DNA of 64,000 nucleotides. It comes from Pseudomonas sp. F(2018). GTDB taxonomy: Bacteria; Pseudomonadota; Gammaproteobacteria; Pseudomonadales; Pseudomonadaceae. Positions 1 through 9,894 of this stretch are shown here, piece by piece. The notes beneath the pieces were generated by a model. It ran no database searches. It was not told the DNA's origin and worked only from the letters and a program-made list of their open reading frames with translations. The stretch spans positions 62,001-126,000 of the forward strand of contig NZ_SCOM01000001.1 of the NCBI RefSeq assembly GCF_005508865.1, given 5' to 3'. Each line of letters starts with the position of its first letter. The first letter of the stretch is position 1. A program made the translations under genes and the position numbers.

Positions 1-2
1 CG

Positions 3-2303
3 ACCTTCGTCGCCCTCGACTACCCGGACGATGCCGAGTGGAACACCGCGGCCATGGGGCCGAACAAGCGCCGCCTGGCCGCCGAGCTGCTCCACCGCCT
101 GCGTGAGCACTATGCGCCGCAAGCCCTGGTGCACTTCGGCCAGGGCAAGTGGTACCCGGGCGAGCAGCTGCCGCGCTGGTCGCTCAGCTGCTTCTGGCGC
201 AAGGATGGCCAGCCGATCTGGCAGGACCCGGCGCTGTACGCCGACGAGAGCCGCTACTACGGCGCCGATGCACGGCTGGCGGCGCGCTTCCTCGCCACCC
301 TGGCCGGCCATCTGGGCCTGGACGCCGAGCATGTATTCCCGGCCTACGAGGACTGGCTCTATTACCTGTGGCGCGAACGCCGCCTGCCGGCCAACGTCAG
401 CCCGGACGACGCGCGTCTGAGTGATCCGCTGGAGCGCGAGCGCCTGCGCAAGGTGTTCTGCCGCGGTCTGGGTGAGGTGGTCGGCCATGTCCTGCCGCTG
501 ATGCGCAGTGCTGGCGACGACGCCTGGCTGACCGGCCCCTGGTTCCTGCGCGACGAACACTGCCGGCTGATCCCCGGCGACTCGCCGCTGGGCTATCGCC
601 TGCCGCTGGACTCGCAGCCCTGGGTCGGCGAACTGGATTACCCCTACGTCTCGCCGCAGGACCCGCACCAGCAGTTCCAGCCGCTGCCCAGCCGGCAGAG
701 CATCCAGCAGCAGCTACGCACGCCGCTGCACCCGCAACGGCGTGGCGAGGGCGAGGCCGCCGCGGCGCCGGCGCCCTTCGAGTCGGCCTCCGGTGTGGTG
801 CGCACCGCGCTGTGCGCCGAGCCGCGTGATGGCCGCCTGTACCTATTCATGCCTCCCTTGAGCCGGTTGGAGGATTACCTGGAGCTGGTCGCCGCCATCG
901 AAGCCACCGCCCGCGACCTGCGCTGCCCGGTATTGCTGGAGGGCTACGAGCCGCCGGCCGACCCGCGCCTGACCCACTTCCGCGTCACCCCCGACCCGGG
1001 CGTGATCGAGGTGAATATCCATCCGGCCAGTAGCTGGGAGGAACTGGTCGAGCGCACCGAGTTTCTCTACGAGTCGGCGCGCCTCTGTCGTCTGTCCAGC
1101 GAGAAATTCATGCTCGACGGCCGCCACACCGGCACCGGCGGCGGCAACCACTTCGTCCTCGGCGGCGCCACGCCTGGCGACTCGCCCTTCCTGCGCCGGC
1201 CGGACCTGCTGCGCAGCCTGATCGGCTACTGGCACAACCACCCCTCGCTGTCCTATCTGTTCAGCGGCCTGTTTATCGGCCCCACCTCGCAGGCGCCACG
1301 GGTGGACGAGGCGCGCAACGACGCGCTGTACGAGCTGGAGATCGCCTTCGCGCAGATGCCTGAACCGGGCCAGGATTGCCCGCCCTGGCTGGTCGACCGC
1401 CTGCTGCGCAACCTGCTGGTGGACGTCACCGGCAACACCCACCGCGCCGAGTTCTGCATCGACAAGCTGTACTCGCCGGACTCCAGCAGCGGCCGCCTCG
1501 GCCTGCTCGAGCTGCGCGCCTTCGAGATGCCGCCGCACGCGCGCATGAGCCTGGCCCAGCAGGTGCTGCTGCGCGCCCTGGTCGCGCGCTTCTGGAACGA
1601 GCCCTATCGCCCGGCCCGGCTGGCGCGCTGGGGCACCGAACTGCACGATCGCTTCCTGCTGCCACACTTCATCGAGCAGGACTTTGCCGACGTGATCTTC
1701 GAGCTCAACGCCGCCGGCTATCCGCTGCGCGCCGAATGGTTCGCCCCGCACCTGGAGTTCCGCTTCCCGCGCATCGGCGACTATGCGGTGATGGGCATCG
1801 ACCTGGAGCTGCGCCAGGCCCTGGAACCCTGGCACGTGCTGGGCGAGGAGGGCGCAGTCGGTGGCACCGTACGCTACGTGGATTCCTCGCTGGAGCGGGT
1901 GCAGGTGAAACTGAACGGCATGGCGCCGGACCGTTACCTGCTCACCTGCAATGGCGTGCCGGTACCGCTGCGACCGACCGGCAAGGTCGGCGAGTTCGTC
2001 GGCGGCGTGCGCTACCGCGCCTGGCAGCCGGCCAGCTGCCTGCAACCGACCATCGGCGTGCATGCGCCGCTGGTGTTCGACCTGGTGGATACCTGGATGC
2101 AGCGCTCCCTGGGCGGCTGCCAGTACCACGTGGCCCATCCCGGCGGGCGCAACTTCGAGGCCCTGCCGGTCAATGCCTACGCCGCCGAGAGCCGGCGCCT
2201 GGCGCGTTTCTTCCGCCACGGCCACAGCCCGGGCGAACTGACAGTGGTCGCTGCCATCAACAATAATGAACTGCCCATGACCCTGGACCTGCGCCGGAGC
2301 TGA
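3..2303 (+). CDS. DUF2126 putative amidoligase / transglutaminase-family protein, 5' partial
   Basis: The reading frame is open from base 3, so the start lies outside the window; 766 residues of the C-terminal part are seen. Family members are about 1100 residues, with an N-terminal transglutaminase-like domain (missing here) followed by the DUF2126 domain, described as a glutamine-synthetase-like putative COOH-NH2 ligase. Near base 1135 there is a glycine-rich [12 protein letters not shown] motif followed by [20 protein letters not shown], which looks like the ATP/metal part of that fold. The stop codon at 2301-2303 is followed 32 bases later by the likely start of the ATP-grasp/alpha-E gene, so the genes are probably one operon. 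The biological substrate is unknown. Confidence 0.9.
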   Translation, partial: TFVALDYPDDAEWNTAAMGPNKRRLAAELLHRLREHYAPQALVHFGQGKWYPGEQLPRWSLSCFWRKDGQPIWQDPALYADESRYYGADARLAARFLATLAGHLGLDAEHVFPAYEDWLYYLWRERRLPANVSPDDARLSDPLERERLRKVFCRGLGEVVGHVLPLMRSAGDDAWLTGPWFLRDEHCRLIPGDSPLGYRLPLDSQPWVGELDYPYVSPQDPHQQFQPLPSRQSIQQQLRTPLHPQRRGEGEAAAAPAPFESASGVVRTALCAEPRDGRLYLFMPPLSRLEDYLELVAAIEATARDLRCPVLLEGYEPPADPRLTHFRVTPDPGVIEVNIHPASSWEELVERTEFLYESARLCRLSSEKFMLDGRHTGTGGGNHFVLGGATPGDSPFLRRPDLLRSLIGYWHNHPSLSYLFSGLFIGPTSQAPRVDEARNDALYELEIAFAQMPEPGQDCPPWLVDRLLRNLLVDVTGNTHRAEFCIDKLYSPDSSSGRLGLLELRAFEMPPHARMSLAQQVLLRALVARFWNEPYRPARLARWGTELHDRFLLPHFIEQDFADVIFELNAAGYPLRAEWFAPHLEFRFPRIGDYAVMGIDLELRQALEPWHVLGEEGAVGGTVRYVDSSLERVQVKLNGMAPDRYLLTCNGVPVPLRPTGKVGEFVGGVRYRAWQPASCLQPTIGVHAPLVFDLVDTWMQRSLGGCQYHVAHPGGRNFEALPVNAYAAESRRLARFFRHGHSPGELTVVAAINNNELPMTLDLRRS

Positions 2304-2335
2304 TGCCCGGCGCCAGGGCGCCTTGCGAGACTTGC

Positions 2336-4828
2336 ATGCCTGACCTGCTTGCCGACTACCCGCGCGCCGACGCGGCCTACCACGAATTGCTCGACGCCCA
2401 GGGCCAGGTGCGCCCACACTGGCGCCGCCTGTTCGACCAGCTGCAGCGCAGTACCCCGGCGCAGCTGCAACAGCGCCAGGCGCTGCTAGCGCGGCAGATC
2501 CAGGAAAATGGCGTGACCTACAACGTCTACGCCGACCCGGACGGTGCCGACCGCCCCTGGGAGCTGGACCTGCTGCCCAACCTGATTCCCGCCGAGGAGT
2601 GGCAGCAGATCGCCGCCGGCGTGGCCCAGCGCGCCGGCCTGCTCAACGCCGTGCTGGTCGACCTGTACGGCCCGCAGCAGCTGCTCGCCGAGGGCCTGCT
2701 GCCAACCGAGCTGGTGTTCGGCCACGACAACTTCCTCTGGCCCTGCCAGGGCATCCAGCCGCCAGGCGGCACCTTCCTGCACCTGTATGCGGTGGATCTG
2801 GCGCGCGCGCCGGATGGCCGCTGGTGGGTCACCGCCGACCGCACCCAGGCACCGTCCGGTGCCGGCTATGCGCTGGAGAACCGGCAGATCCTCTCGCGCG
2901 CCTTCCCCGAGCTGTACCGCGACCTGCGCGTGCAGTACCTGGCCGGCTTCTTCCGCACCCTGCAGGACACCCTGGCGCGTCAGGCCCCTGCCGCCGGCGA
3001 GACGCCGCTGGTGGTGCTGCTCACGCCGGGGCGCTTCAACGAAAGCTATTTCGAGCACCTGTACCTGGCGCGCCAGCTCGGCTACCCGCTGGTGGAAGGC
3101 AGCGACCTGACCGTGCGCGATGCCAAGCTCTACCTCAAGACCCTGGCCGGCCTGCGCCGGGTGCATGCCGTGCTGCGCCGCCTGGACGACGACTATTGCG
3201 ACCCGCTGGAGCTGCGCACCGACTCCGCCCTCGGGGTGCCCGGCCTGCTGGAGGCGGTGCGCCAGGGCAACGTGCTGGTGGCCAACGCCATCGGCAGCGG
3301 CGTGCTGGAGTCGCCCGGTCTGCCTGGTTTCCTGCCGGCCATCGCCGAGAAGTGGCTGGGCGAGGAGCTGTTGCTGCCCTCCATCGCCAGTTGGTGGTGC
3401 GGCGAGGAGCCGGTGCTGGAGGAGGCGCTGGGCAAGCTCGACGAGCTGCTGGTGCGGCCGAGCTTTCCCTCGCAGAGCTTCGCCGCCCAGTTCGGTCGCG
3501 ATCTCGACGAGGCCCAGCGCGCCGCCCTGGCTGAGCGCATCAAGGCCCGGCCCTATGCCTACGTGGCGCAGGCGCGGGCCCAGCTGTCGCAGGCGCCGGT
3601 GTGGCTGGCCGAGGAGGGCGGGGTGGTGCCGCGGGCCATCGGCATGCGCGTGTACGCGGTGGCCAGCGCCGACGGCTACCGCGTGCTGCCCGGTGGCCTG
3701 ACCCGCGTCGCCGCCGATGCCGACGCCGAGGTGGTATCGATGCAGCGCGGCGGCGCGAGCAAGGACACCTGGGTGCTCGGCGAGCGTCATCCCGGCGGCG
3801 AACCCTGGCAATGGCTGCGTCCGCTCGGCGTGGCCGACCTGGTGCGCAGCGACCCTTACCTGCCGTCACGGGTGGTGGAAAACCTGTTCTGGTTCGGCCG
3901 CTACGGCGAGCGTTGCGAAGACAGCGCGCGCCTGCTGCGCATCATGCTGGCCCGCTACGTCGACGATGACGACGACCCGCAGGCCCTGCAGGCCGCGCTG
4001 TCCCTGGGCGAGAGCCTCGGTCTGCTGCCGGATGCCGGCAGCGGCAGCCTGGAGCAGCGCCTGTTCGAGGCCCTGCTCGGTGCCGACTGGCCGACCAGCC
4101 TGCGCGCCAACCTGCAGCGCCTGCAGTGGGCCGCCGGCAGCGTGCGCGGCAAGCTGTCCCAGGCCAACTGGCAGGCGCTGGTCGAACTGCAGCGCGAGGC
4201 GCAGGGCCTGGAACGCGAGGGCGCGGACTTCGGCGACCTGCTGGATTTCCTCAATCGTCTGCTGATGTCGCTGGCGGCCCTGGCCGGCTTCGCCCTCGAC
4301 GACATGACCCGCGACGACGGCTGGCGCTTCCTCATGCTTGGCCGTTGCGTGGAGCGCCTGCAGTTCCTCTGCGAGAGCGTCGCCGGCTTCCTGCGCAGCC
4401 ACGCGGTGCACGACCAGTCGGCGCTGGAATGGCTGCTGGAACTGGGCAACAGCAGCATCACCTACCGCACCCGCTACCTGGCCAGCGCCCAGCTGATCCC
4501 GGTGCTCGACCTGCTCCTGCTCGACGAGCAGAACCCCCACGCCGTGCTGTTCCAGTTGCGGCAGCTGCTGCGCTCGCTGGAGCGTCTCGAGGAAGGCTTC
4601 GGCTTCGTCGCCGGCAATCGCCTGGGCGAGCTGGCCAGCAAGCTCGCCAGCTTCCGCCTGAGCAGCCTGGAGAGCCCGTTGTTCGGTACCTCCGGCGTGC
4701 GCGCGGTGCTCGGAGGCCTGGCCGACCTGCTGCTGCAGATCGGCCAGGCCTCCAGCGAGGTCTCCGACCAGCTGGCCCTGCGCTTCTTCGTGCACGTGGA
4801 CGCCAGCCGCGGGACACTGTCGTCATGA
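2336..4828 (+). CDS. Circularly permuted ATP-grasp plus alpha-E fusion protein
   Basis: The protein is about 830 residues. Residues roughly 60-480 fit the circularly permuted ATP-grasp domain (former DUF404/DUF407), and residues about 510-820 fit the helical alpha-E domain (former DUF403), which begins at the motif SRVVENLFWFGRYGERCED. ATP-grasp enzymes ligate carboxylates to amines with ATP, so a peptide or amide ligase role is predicted. An ATG at 2303 that overlaps the previous stop is possible, but its GGAG is only 3 bases away; the ATG at 2336 begins at the conserved MPDLLADYP region and is preferred. The 3' end overlaps the next gene by 4 bases (ATGA), indicating translational coupling. 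Confidence 0.92.
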   Translation: MPDLLADYPRADAAYHELLDAQGQVRPHWRRLFDQLQRSTPAQLQQRQALLARQIQENGVTYNVYADPDGADRPWELDLLPNLIPAEEWQQIAAGVAQRAGLLNAVLVDLYGPQQLLAEGLLPTELVFGHDNFLWPCQGIQPPGGTFLHLYAVDLARAPDGRWWVTADRTQAPSGAGYALENRQILSRAFPELYRDLRVQYLAGFFRTLQDTLARQAPAAGETPLVVLLTPGRFNESYFEHLYLARQLGYPLVEGSDLTVRDAKLYLKTLAGLRRVHAVLRRLDDDYCDPLELRTDSALGVPGLLEAVRQGNVLVANAIGSGVLESPGLPGFLPAIAEKWLGEELLLPSIASWWCGEEPVLEEALGKLDELLVRPSFPSQSFAAQFGRDLDEAQRAALAERIKARPYAYVAQARAQLSQAPVWLAEEGGVVPRAIGMRVYAVASADGYRVLPGGLTRVAADADAEVVSMQRGGASKDTWVLGERHPGGEPWQWLRPLGVADLVRSDPYLPSRVVENLFWFGRYGERCEDSARLLRIMLARYVDDDDDPQALQAALSLGESLGLLPDAGSGSLEQRLFEALLGADWPTSLRANLQRLQWAAGSVRGKLSQANWQALVELQREAQGLEREGADFGDLLDFLNRLLMSLAALAGFALDDMTRDDGWRFLMLGRCVERLQFLCESVAGFLRSHAVHDQSALEWLLELGNSSITYRTRYLASAQLIPVLDLLLLDEQNPHAVLFQLRQLLRSLERLEEGFGFVAGNRLGELASKLASFRLSSLESPLFGTSGVRAVLGGLADLLLQIGQASSEVSDQLALRFFVHVDASRGTLSS

Positions 4829-5739
4829 AGCGCGCCCACTACCAGGTTCTGCACGACACCCACTACCGCTACTCGGCGCCGGTCTCCCTGGCCCAGCAGC
4901 TGGCCCACCTGTGGCCGCGCGATTGCGCCCGACAGCTGTGCCATGAACGACACCTGACCATCACTCCGCAACCGACCCGGCGCCAGGACGGCCTCGACCT
5001 GTTCGGTAATCCGCTGACCCGCCTGGCCTTCGAGCGGCCCCAAGACGAGCTGCGGGTGATCGCCTGTCTGCGCGTCGAGGTGCTGGCCCGCGAGGGGCTG
5101 GCGCTGGAGGATTCGCCGGTCTGGGAAGAGGTGGCTGCCGCGCTGCGTTACTCCGGCCAGCCATTGTCCGCCGAGCTGCTGGAGGCGGCGCGCTACCGCT
5201 TCCAGTCGCCCTACGTGCACCTCAAGCAGGCCTTCGCCGCGTTCGGCGCCGACTGCTTCGCTCCTGGCCGGCCGCTGTTGCTGGCGGTGCGTGCACTGAT
5301 GCAGAAGATCTTCAAGGAATTCACCTTCGATGCCGCCGCCACCCAGGTGGCGACCCCGCTGCTGCAGGTGCTGGAGGAGCGCCGCGGGGTGTGCCAGGAC
5401 TTCGCCCACCTGATGCTCGCCTGCCTGCGTTCCCGGGGCCTGGCGGCGCGCTATGTCAGCGGCTACCTGCTGACCCAGCCGCCGCCCGGCCAGCCCCGGC
5501 TGATCGGCGCCGACGCCTCGCACGCCTGGGTCTCGGTGTATTGTCCGCGCCAGGGCTGGGTGGACTTCGACCCGACCAACAACCTGCTGCCGGCCCTGGA
5601 GCACATCACCCTCGGCTGGGGCCGCGACTTCGCCGACGTATCGCCGCTGCGCGGAGTGATCCTCGGCGGCGGCAGCCACGATCCGGAGGTGCGGGTGACG
5701 GTGACGCCGCTGGAGGAGCCGCTGCCGGCGGTAGGTTGA
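4825..5739 (+). CDS. Transglutaminase-like cysteine protease family protein
   Basis: The product is 304 residues: an N-terminal bacterial transglutaminase-like beta region (about 5-90) and a transglutaminase core (about 150-265). The expected catalytic triad is visible: Cys190 in RRGVCQDFAHL, His233 in ASHAWV and Asp249 in VDFDPTNN. Such proteins usually act as proteases or amidases or, less often, cross-link. The gene starts inside the stop of the ATP-grasp/alpha-E gene (ATGA overlap). This family occurs repeatedly next to ATP-grasp/alpha-E and DUF2126 genes, so it probably processes the product of that ligase pair. No signal peptide is seen, so a cytoplasmic location is likely. Confidence 0.93.
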   Translation: MKRAHYQVLHDTHYRYSAPVSLAQQLAHLWPRDCARQLCHERHLTITPQPTRRQDGLDLFGNPLTRLAFERPQDELRVIACLRVEVLAREGLALEDSPVWEEVAAALRYSGQPLSAELLEAARYRFQSPYVHLKQAFAAFGADCFAPGRPLLLAVRALMQKIFKEFTFDAAATQVATPLLQVLEERRGVCQDFAHLMLACLRSRGLAARYVSGYLLTQPPPGQPRLIGADASHAWVSVYCPRQGWVDFDPTNNLLPALEHITLGWGRDFADVSPLRGVILGGGSHDPEVRVTVTPLEEPLPAVG

Positions 5740-5760
5740 GGCGCGCGAGATGCGTGTGCT

Positions 5761-5852
5761 CCCCTCTCCCGCTTGCGGGAGAGGGGCCGGGGGAGAGGGG
5801 TGATAACCATAAAGCGCCCTCTCCCTAACCCTCTCCCATAAATGGGAGAGGG
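5761..5852. repeat. Paired palindromic intergenic repeat (CCCTCTCCC family)
   Basis: Two hairpins lie in the gap between convergent genes. Bases 5761-5786 form a perfect 12-bp inverted repeat with a TT loop, and bases 5829-5852 form an 11-bp inverted repeat with an AA loop. Both are built on CCCTCTCCC/GGGAGAGGG. The same family recurs at 34349-34455. Such elements are typical dispersed palindromic repeats of Pseudomonas; here the position between convergent stops suggests they may also help end transcription. Confidence 0.8.
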
Positions 5853-5883
5853 GATGTCGTCCGTAGCCCGGGTGACATCTGGG

Positions 5884-7122
5884 CTACCGCCGCTTGAGCC
5901 ACTCCAGCACGCCCAGCCCAGCCACTCGCCCGCTGGCAAAGCAGGCGGTAAGCAGATAGCCGCCGGTGGGCGCTTCCCAGTCGAGCATCTCGCCCGCGCA
6001 GAAGGTACCGGGCAGCTGGCGCAGCATCAGGTGGTCGTCGAGCGCCGCGAAGGTCACCCCGCCGGCGCTGGAGATGGCCTCGTCCAGCGGGCGGGTGCGC
6101 AGCAGTTTGATCGGCAGTGCCTTGATCGCCTGTGCCAGGCGGCGCATATCGGCGAAGTCCTCGGCACTGGTTAGCTCGCGCAGCAAAGCAGCCTTGGCGC
6201 CATCCAGACCGAGCTGGCGGTGCAGATGCTTGGCCATGGAGGCCGAGCCGCGTGGCTTGCTTAACAGCGCAGCGACTTTCTCCAGATCGCGATCCGGCTG
6301 TAGATCCAGATAAACCCGTGCGCGGCCATGCTGCTCGATGCGCTGGCGGATGGCGGCGGACAGCGCATAGACCAGGCTGCCCTCGATGCCATGTTCGGTG
6401 AGGACGAATTCGCCGCGTCGTGGCACCTCGCCGTCCAGCGCCAGGGTGACGTTTTTCAGCGGCGCGCCGGCGAACTTGCCGCGCAAATGCTCGCTCCAGC
6501 CGGCTACTTCGAAGCCGCTGTTGGCCGGGCGCAGCGGAGAGATCTCGACTCCGCGCTGTTCCAGCAGCGGCACCCAGGCACCGTCCGAGCCGAGTCGCGC
6601 CCAGCTGCCGCCACCCAGGGCCAGCACGCAGGCATCGGCTGCAACCAGGCGCTCACCATCCGGGGTGGCGATGCGCAACTCACCCTGGTCATTCCAGCCC
6701 AGCCAGCGGCTACGGGTATGGATCGCGACGCCGGCCTCGCGCAGGCGCTTGAGCCAGGCGCGCAGAAGCGGTGCGGCCTTCATATCGGTGGGGAACACTC
6801 TTCCCGAGGTACCGACGAAGGTGTCGATGCCCAGGCCGTGAATCCACTCGCGCAGGGCCTCGGCGTTGAAGTCCGCCAGCAGCGCGGCGATCTCCTGTTC
6901 ACGCTCGCGGTAGCGGGCGAGGAACGGCGCCTTGGCTTCCGAGTGGGTGATGTTCATCCCACCGACCCCGGCCAGGAGGAACTTGCGCCCGACCGAGGGC
7001 ATGGCGTCGAACAGCTCGACCCGCGCGCCACCGGCCGCCAGCACCTCGGCGGCCATCAGCCCGGCGGGGCCGCCGCCGATAACGGCGACGCAGGGTGCGG
7101 AGCGAGTGGCAGAGTCGGTCAT
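5884..7122 (-). CDS. HI0933/TIGR03862-type NAD(P)/FAD-dependent oxidoreductase
   Basis: The protein is 412 residues. It has an N-terminal Rossmann FAD-binding motif (VIGGGPAGLMAAEVL, about residues 13-27), a GVGGMNITHSE segment near residue 60, and the C-terminal SSAGGVTF and GEMLDWEAPTGGYLL segments that characterise HI0933-like flavoproteins. The substrate of this family is not established. A longer open frame extends upstream to 7224, but MTDSATRSAP at 7122 places the dinucleotide fold at the expected distance from the start. It is convergent with the transglutaminase gene and divergent from the aminotransferase gene. Confidence 0.9.
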   Translation of the reverse strand: MTDSATRSAPCVAVIGGGPAGLMAAEVLAAGGARVELFDAMPSVGRKFLLAGVGGMNITHSEAKAPFLARYREREQEIAALLADFNAEALREWIHGLGIDTFVGTSGRVFPTDMKAAPLLRAWLKRLREAGVAIHTRSRWLGWNDQGELRIATPDGERLVAADACVLALGGGSWARLGSDGAWVPLLEQRGVEISPLRPANSGFEVAGWSEHLRGKFAGAPLKNVTLALDGEVPRRGEFVLTEHGIEGSLVYALSAAIRQRIEQHGRARVYLDLQPDRDLEKVAALLSKPRGSASMAKHLHRQLGLDGAKAALLRELTSAEDFADMRRLAQAIKALPIKLLRTRPLDEAISSAGGVTFAALDDHLMLRQLPGTFCAGEMLDWEAPTGGYLLTACFASGRVAGLGVLEWLKRR

Positions 7123-7244
7123 GGTTTGAGTCGGGAATGTGCGGCGAGAAGGCGGCATTCTACCCGAGGCATCGGCCGCCAGCCTTGTCATCTGCGCGGG
7201 CTTCGGGCAGGGTCTGGGCATCAATCCCAGCGAGAGTGAGTGTC

Positions 7245-8378
7245 ATGTCCGGCCTCTACCCCAACGTCGATCCCGAGGGTCTGCTCGAATATTCGGTGGT
7301 CTACACCGACCGCTCCCTCAACCATATGTCGCAATCCTTCCAGGGCGTGATGCGGGACATTTCCAGCACCCTGAAGCGGGTCTACAACGCCCATGCCGTG
7401 GCCGTGGTGCCCGGCAGCGGCACCTTCGGCATGGAGGCTGTGGCACGCCAGCTGGCCACCGGGCAGAAGACCCTGGTAATCCGCAATGGCTGGTTCAGCT
7501 ACCGCTGGACGCAGATCTTCGAGATGGGCCAGATCCCCGCTGCCTCCACCGTGCTCAAGGCGCGTCCGACAACCGCTGGCGCCCAGGCCGCCTATGCGCC
7601 GGCGCCGCTGGCCGAGGTGCTGGCGACCATCGCCCAGGAGAAACCGCAGGTGGTCTTTGCGCCCCATGTGGAGACTTCCTCGGGGATGATTCTGCCCGAC
7701 GACTACCTGCGCGCCGTGGCCGATGCCGTGCATGCGGTGGGCGGTCTGTTCGTGCTCGATTGCATCGCCTCCGGCACTCTCTGGGTAGACATGCAGGCCT
7801 GCGGTGTAGACGTGCTGATCAGCGCGCCGCAGAAGGGCTGGAGCGCCTCGCCCTGCTGCGCTCTGGTGATGCTCAGTGCGGCCGCCCAGGCCCGTGTCGA
7901 GGCGACCCAGAGCAGCAGCTTTGCCTGCGACCTGAAGAAGTGGCTGCAGATCATGCAGGCCTATGAACAGGGTGGTCACGCCTACCACGCGACCATGCCC
8001 AGCGACGCCCTGGCGCGCTTCCGCGATGCGATGAAGGAGGCCGAGGCCAAGGGCTTCGCCAAGGTCTGCGAGCAGCAGCGCGAGCTGGGCCTGCGTGTGC
8101 GTGCGCTGTTGGCGGCCAAGGGCTTCAAGAGTGTGGCGGCAGAAGGCTTCGAGGCGCCGGGCGTGGTGGTCTGCTACACCGACGATGCGCAGATCAAGAA
8201 CGGCAGCAAGTTCGCCGCCCAGGGCCTGCAGATCGCCGCCGGCGTGCCGCTGCAGTGCGACGAGTCGGCGGACTTCCAGACCTTCCGCCTCGGCCTGTTC
8301 GGCCTGGACAAGCTGGGCAATGTCGAGCGCACCGTGGCTACCCTCGAACAGGCTCTCGATAAGGTACTGGCCGGCTAA
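7245..8378 (+). CDS. Class V PLP-dependent aminotransferase (alanine-glyoxylate aminotransferase-like)
   Basis: The product is 377 residues with the fold type I aminotransferase signature. VVPGSGTFGMEAVARQL near residue 50 is the cofactor-phosphate loop, the CIASGTLWVDM block lies upstream of the active site, and Lys197 in SAPQKGWSA is the probable Schiff-base lysine. Family members use alanine or serine as amino donor to glyoxylate or related keto acids; the exact substrate is not shown by sequence. The ATG at 7245 follows GAGAGTGAG, a plausible ribosome site. The stop overlaps the 3' end of the convergent deacetylase-like gene by 4 bases. Confidence 0.88.
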   Translation: MSGLYPNVDPEGLLEYSVVYTDRSLNHMSQSFQGVMRDISSTLKRVYNAHAVAVVPGSGTFGMEAVARQLATGQKTLVIRNGWFSYRWTQIFEMGQIPAASTVLKARPTTAGAQAAYAPAPLAEVLATIAQEKPQVVFAPHVETSSGMILPDDYLRAVADAVHAVGGLFVLDCIASGTLWVDMQACGVDVLISAPQKGWSASPCCALVMLSAAAQARVEATQSSSFACDLKKWLQIMQAYEQGGHAYHATMPSDALARFRDAMKEAEAKGFAKVCEQQRELGLRVRALLAAKGFKSVAAEGFEAPGVVVCYTDDAQIKNGSKFAAQGLQIAAGVPLQCDESADFQTFRLGLFGLDKLGNVERTVATLEQALDKVLAG

Positions 8379-9292
8379 CGCAGCCCCGCCGCGCGCCATA
8401 CCCGCGCGGCGCTGTGATGCAGGATGCCGTGGCGGCGGGCGAGCAGGGCGCGGTCCTGGTCGTAGCCGCCGCCGATCACTCCGACCACCGGGATATCGCG
8501 TTCCAGGCAGTGGCTGAACACTGCCTCGTCGCGGGCGGCGATGCCGGCGTCGGTCAGCTGCAGATAGCCGAGGCGGTCGTCCTGGTGCACATCCACGCCG
8601 CCGTCGTAGAGCACGATATCCGGCTGGTACAGGGCCAGCAGGTAGCCGAGGCTGTCGTGCACCACCTTGAGGTAGTCGGCATCGCCCATGCCGATCGGCA
8701 GGCCGATGTCCCAGTCGCTTCTGGCCTTGCGCGCCGGGAAGTTCTTCTCGCAGTGCAGCGATACGGTGATGGCGTCCGGCACGTTTTCCAGCAGGCGCGC
8801 GGTGCCGTCGCCCTGGTGCACGTCGCAGTCGTAGATCAGTACCCGGCCGACACGGCCGCTCTCCAGCAGGTAGCGGGCCATCACCGCCAGGTCGTTGAAG
8901 ATGCAGAAGCCGGAGGCCTCGGCGAAGTGCGCATGGTGAGTGCCGCCGGCCAGGTGGCAGGCCATGCCGTGTTCGAGGGCCAGTTCGGCCGCCAGCAGCG
9001 AGCCGCCCACCGCGCGCACGGTGCGCCGGGCCAGCGGCTCGCTCCAGGGCAGGCCCAGGCGGCGTTGCTCCTGATAGGTCAGCTCGCCGCTGGCGAAGCG
9101 CTCGATATAGGCCGGGCAGTGGGCCAGGGCGAGAATCTCCGGCGGGCAGATCTGCGGACGATGCAGCTCTTCGTCGCGCACCAGGCCGCTGCCCACCAGA
9201 TGGTCGCGCAGCAGGCGAAACTTCTCCATGGGGAAGCGGTGGTTGGCCGGGAAGGGCGGGCTGTAGTCGTCGTGGTAGACCAGCGGCAGCAT
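8375..9292 (-). CDS. Histone deacetylase-like amidohydrolase
   Basis: This 305-residue protein belongs to the arginase/deacetylase superfamily. The zinc-hydrolase residues are present: His119-His120 in GGTHHAHF, Asp157 and His159 in DCDVHQGDGT, a further Asp in YDGGVDVHQDD, and a Tyr in IGGGYDQDR. Bacterial relatives deacetylate small acetyl-amides or polyamines rather than histones; the natural substrate here is unknown. The start is divergent from the GNAT gene across 47 bases. The presence of an acetyltransferase next door is suggestive of opposing reactions but is not evidence by itself. Confidence 0.9.
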   Translation of the reverse strand: MLPLVYHDDYSPPFPANHRFPMEKFRLLRDHLVGSGLVRDEELHRPQICPPEILALAHCPAYIERFASGELTYQEQRRLGLPWSEPLARRTVRAVGGSLLAAELALEHGMACHLAGGTHHAHFAEASGFCIFNDLAVMARYLLESGRVGRVLIYDCDVHQGDGTARLLENVPDAITVSLHCEKNFPARKARSDWDIGLPIGMGDADYLKVVHDSLGYLLALYQPDIVLYDGGVDVHQDDRLGYLQLTDAGIAARDEAVFSHCLERDIPVVGVIGGGYDQDRALLARRHGILHHSAARVWRAAGLR

Positions 9293-9339
9293 AATGGGGA
9301 ACTCTCGCAGCCATTTGAAAAACTAGGCGAGCCCAGTAT

Positions 9340-9894
9340 ATGACCACGACCCTGACCAGCGAGCGCCTGATCCTGCGGCTCTGGCGCGATGATGATCTCG
9401 ACGCCCTGGCGCAGCTGTGCGCCGACCCCGAGGTGATGGCGCATTTCCCCGCCGTGCTGGACCGCGCCGGTAGCGCCGAGCTGCTCGGCAAGCTGATGGC
9501 GCACCAGACCGAGCATGGCTTCACCTTCTGGGCGCTGGAGCGTCGTGACACTGGCAGAGTGATCGGCTTTACCGGGCTGGCGCGGGTCGGCTTCGCTGCG
9601 CCCTTCGTGCCGGCGGTGGAGACCGGCTGGCGCCTGGCTCGGCCCTACTGGGGCCAGGGTTATGCACTGGAAGCGGCACGGCGTTCGCTGCAGTTCGCCT
9701 TCGAGGAGCTTGGTCTGGACGAGGTGGTGGCCTTTACCGTTCCAGGTAATGCGCGCTCCTGGGGTGTGATGGAGCGCCTGGGCATGCGCCGCGATCAGGC
9801 CGACGACTTCGAGCATCCCAGCTTGCCGGCTGGGCATCCACTGCGCCCGCACTGGCTCTATCGCATCGACCGGGAGGACTGGCGTGGACGCTGA
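9340..9894 (+). CDS. GNAT-family N-acetyltransferase (RimJ/RimL type)
   Basis: The protein is 184 residues and opens with LTSERLILRLW, the usual start of RimJ/RimL-type acetyltransferases. The acetyl-CoA-binding region is around GWRLARPYWGQGYALEAARR (residues about 100-120), followed by the VVAFTVPGNARSWGVMERLGM block that is conserved in this subfamily. The acceptor is not predictable from sequence. The stop lies 11 bases inside the following nitroreductase-like gene, which begins with GTG at 9884 behind GGGAGGAC, so the two are likely co-translated. Confidence 0.9.
   Translation: MTTTLTSERLILRLWRDDDLDALAQLCADPEVMAHFPAVLDRAGSAELLGKLMAHQTEHGFTFWALERRDTGRVIGFTGLARVGFAAPFVPAVETGWRLARPYWGQGYALEAARRSLQFAFEELGLDEVVAFTVPGNARSWGVMERLGMRRDQADDFEHPSLPAGHPLRPHWLYRIDREDWRGR

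Noticed and set aside
7221..9551. 776-codon minus-strand open frame covering the aminotransferase and deacetylase genes
   Set aside because: It changes composition strongly and conflicts with two genes having intact catalytic motifs.
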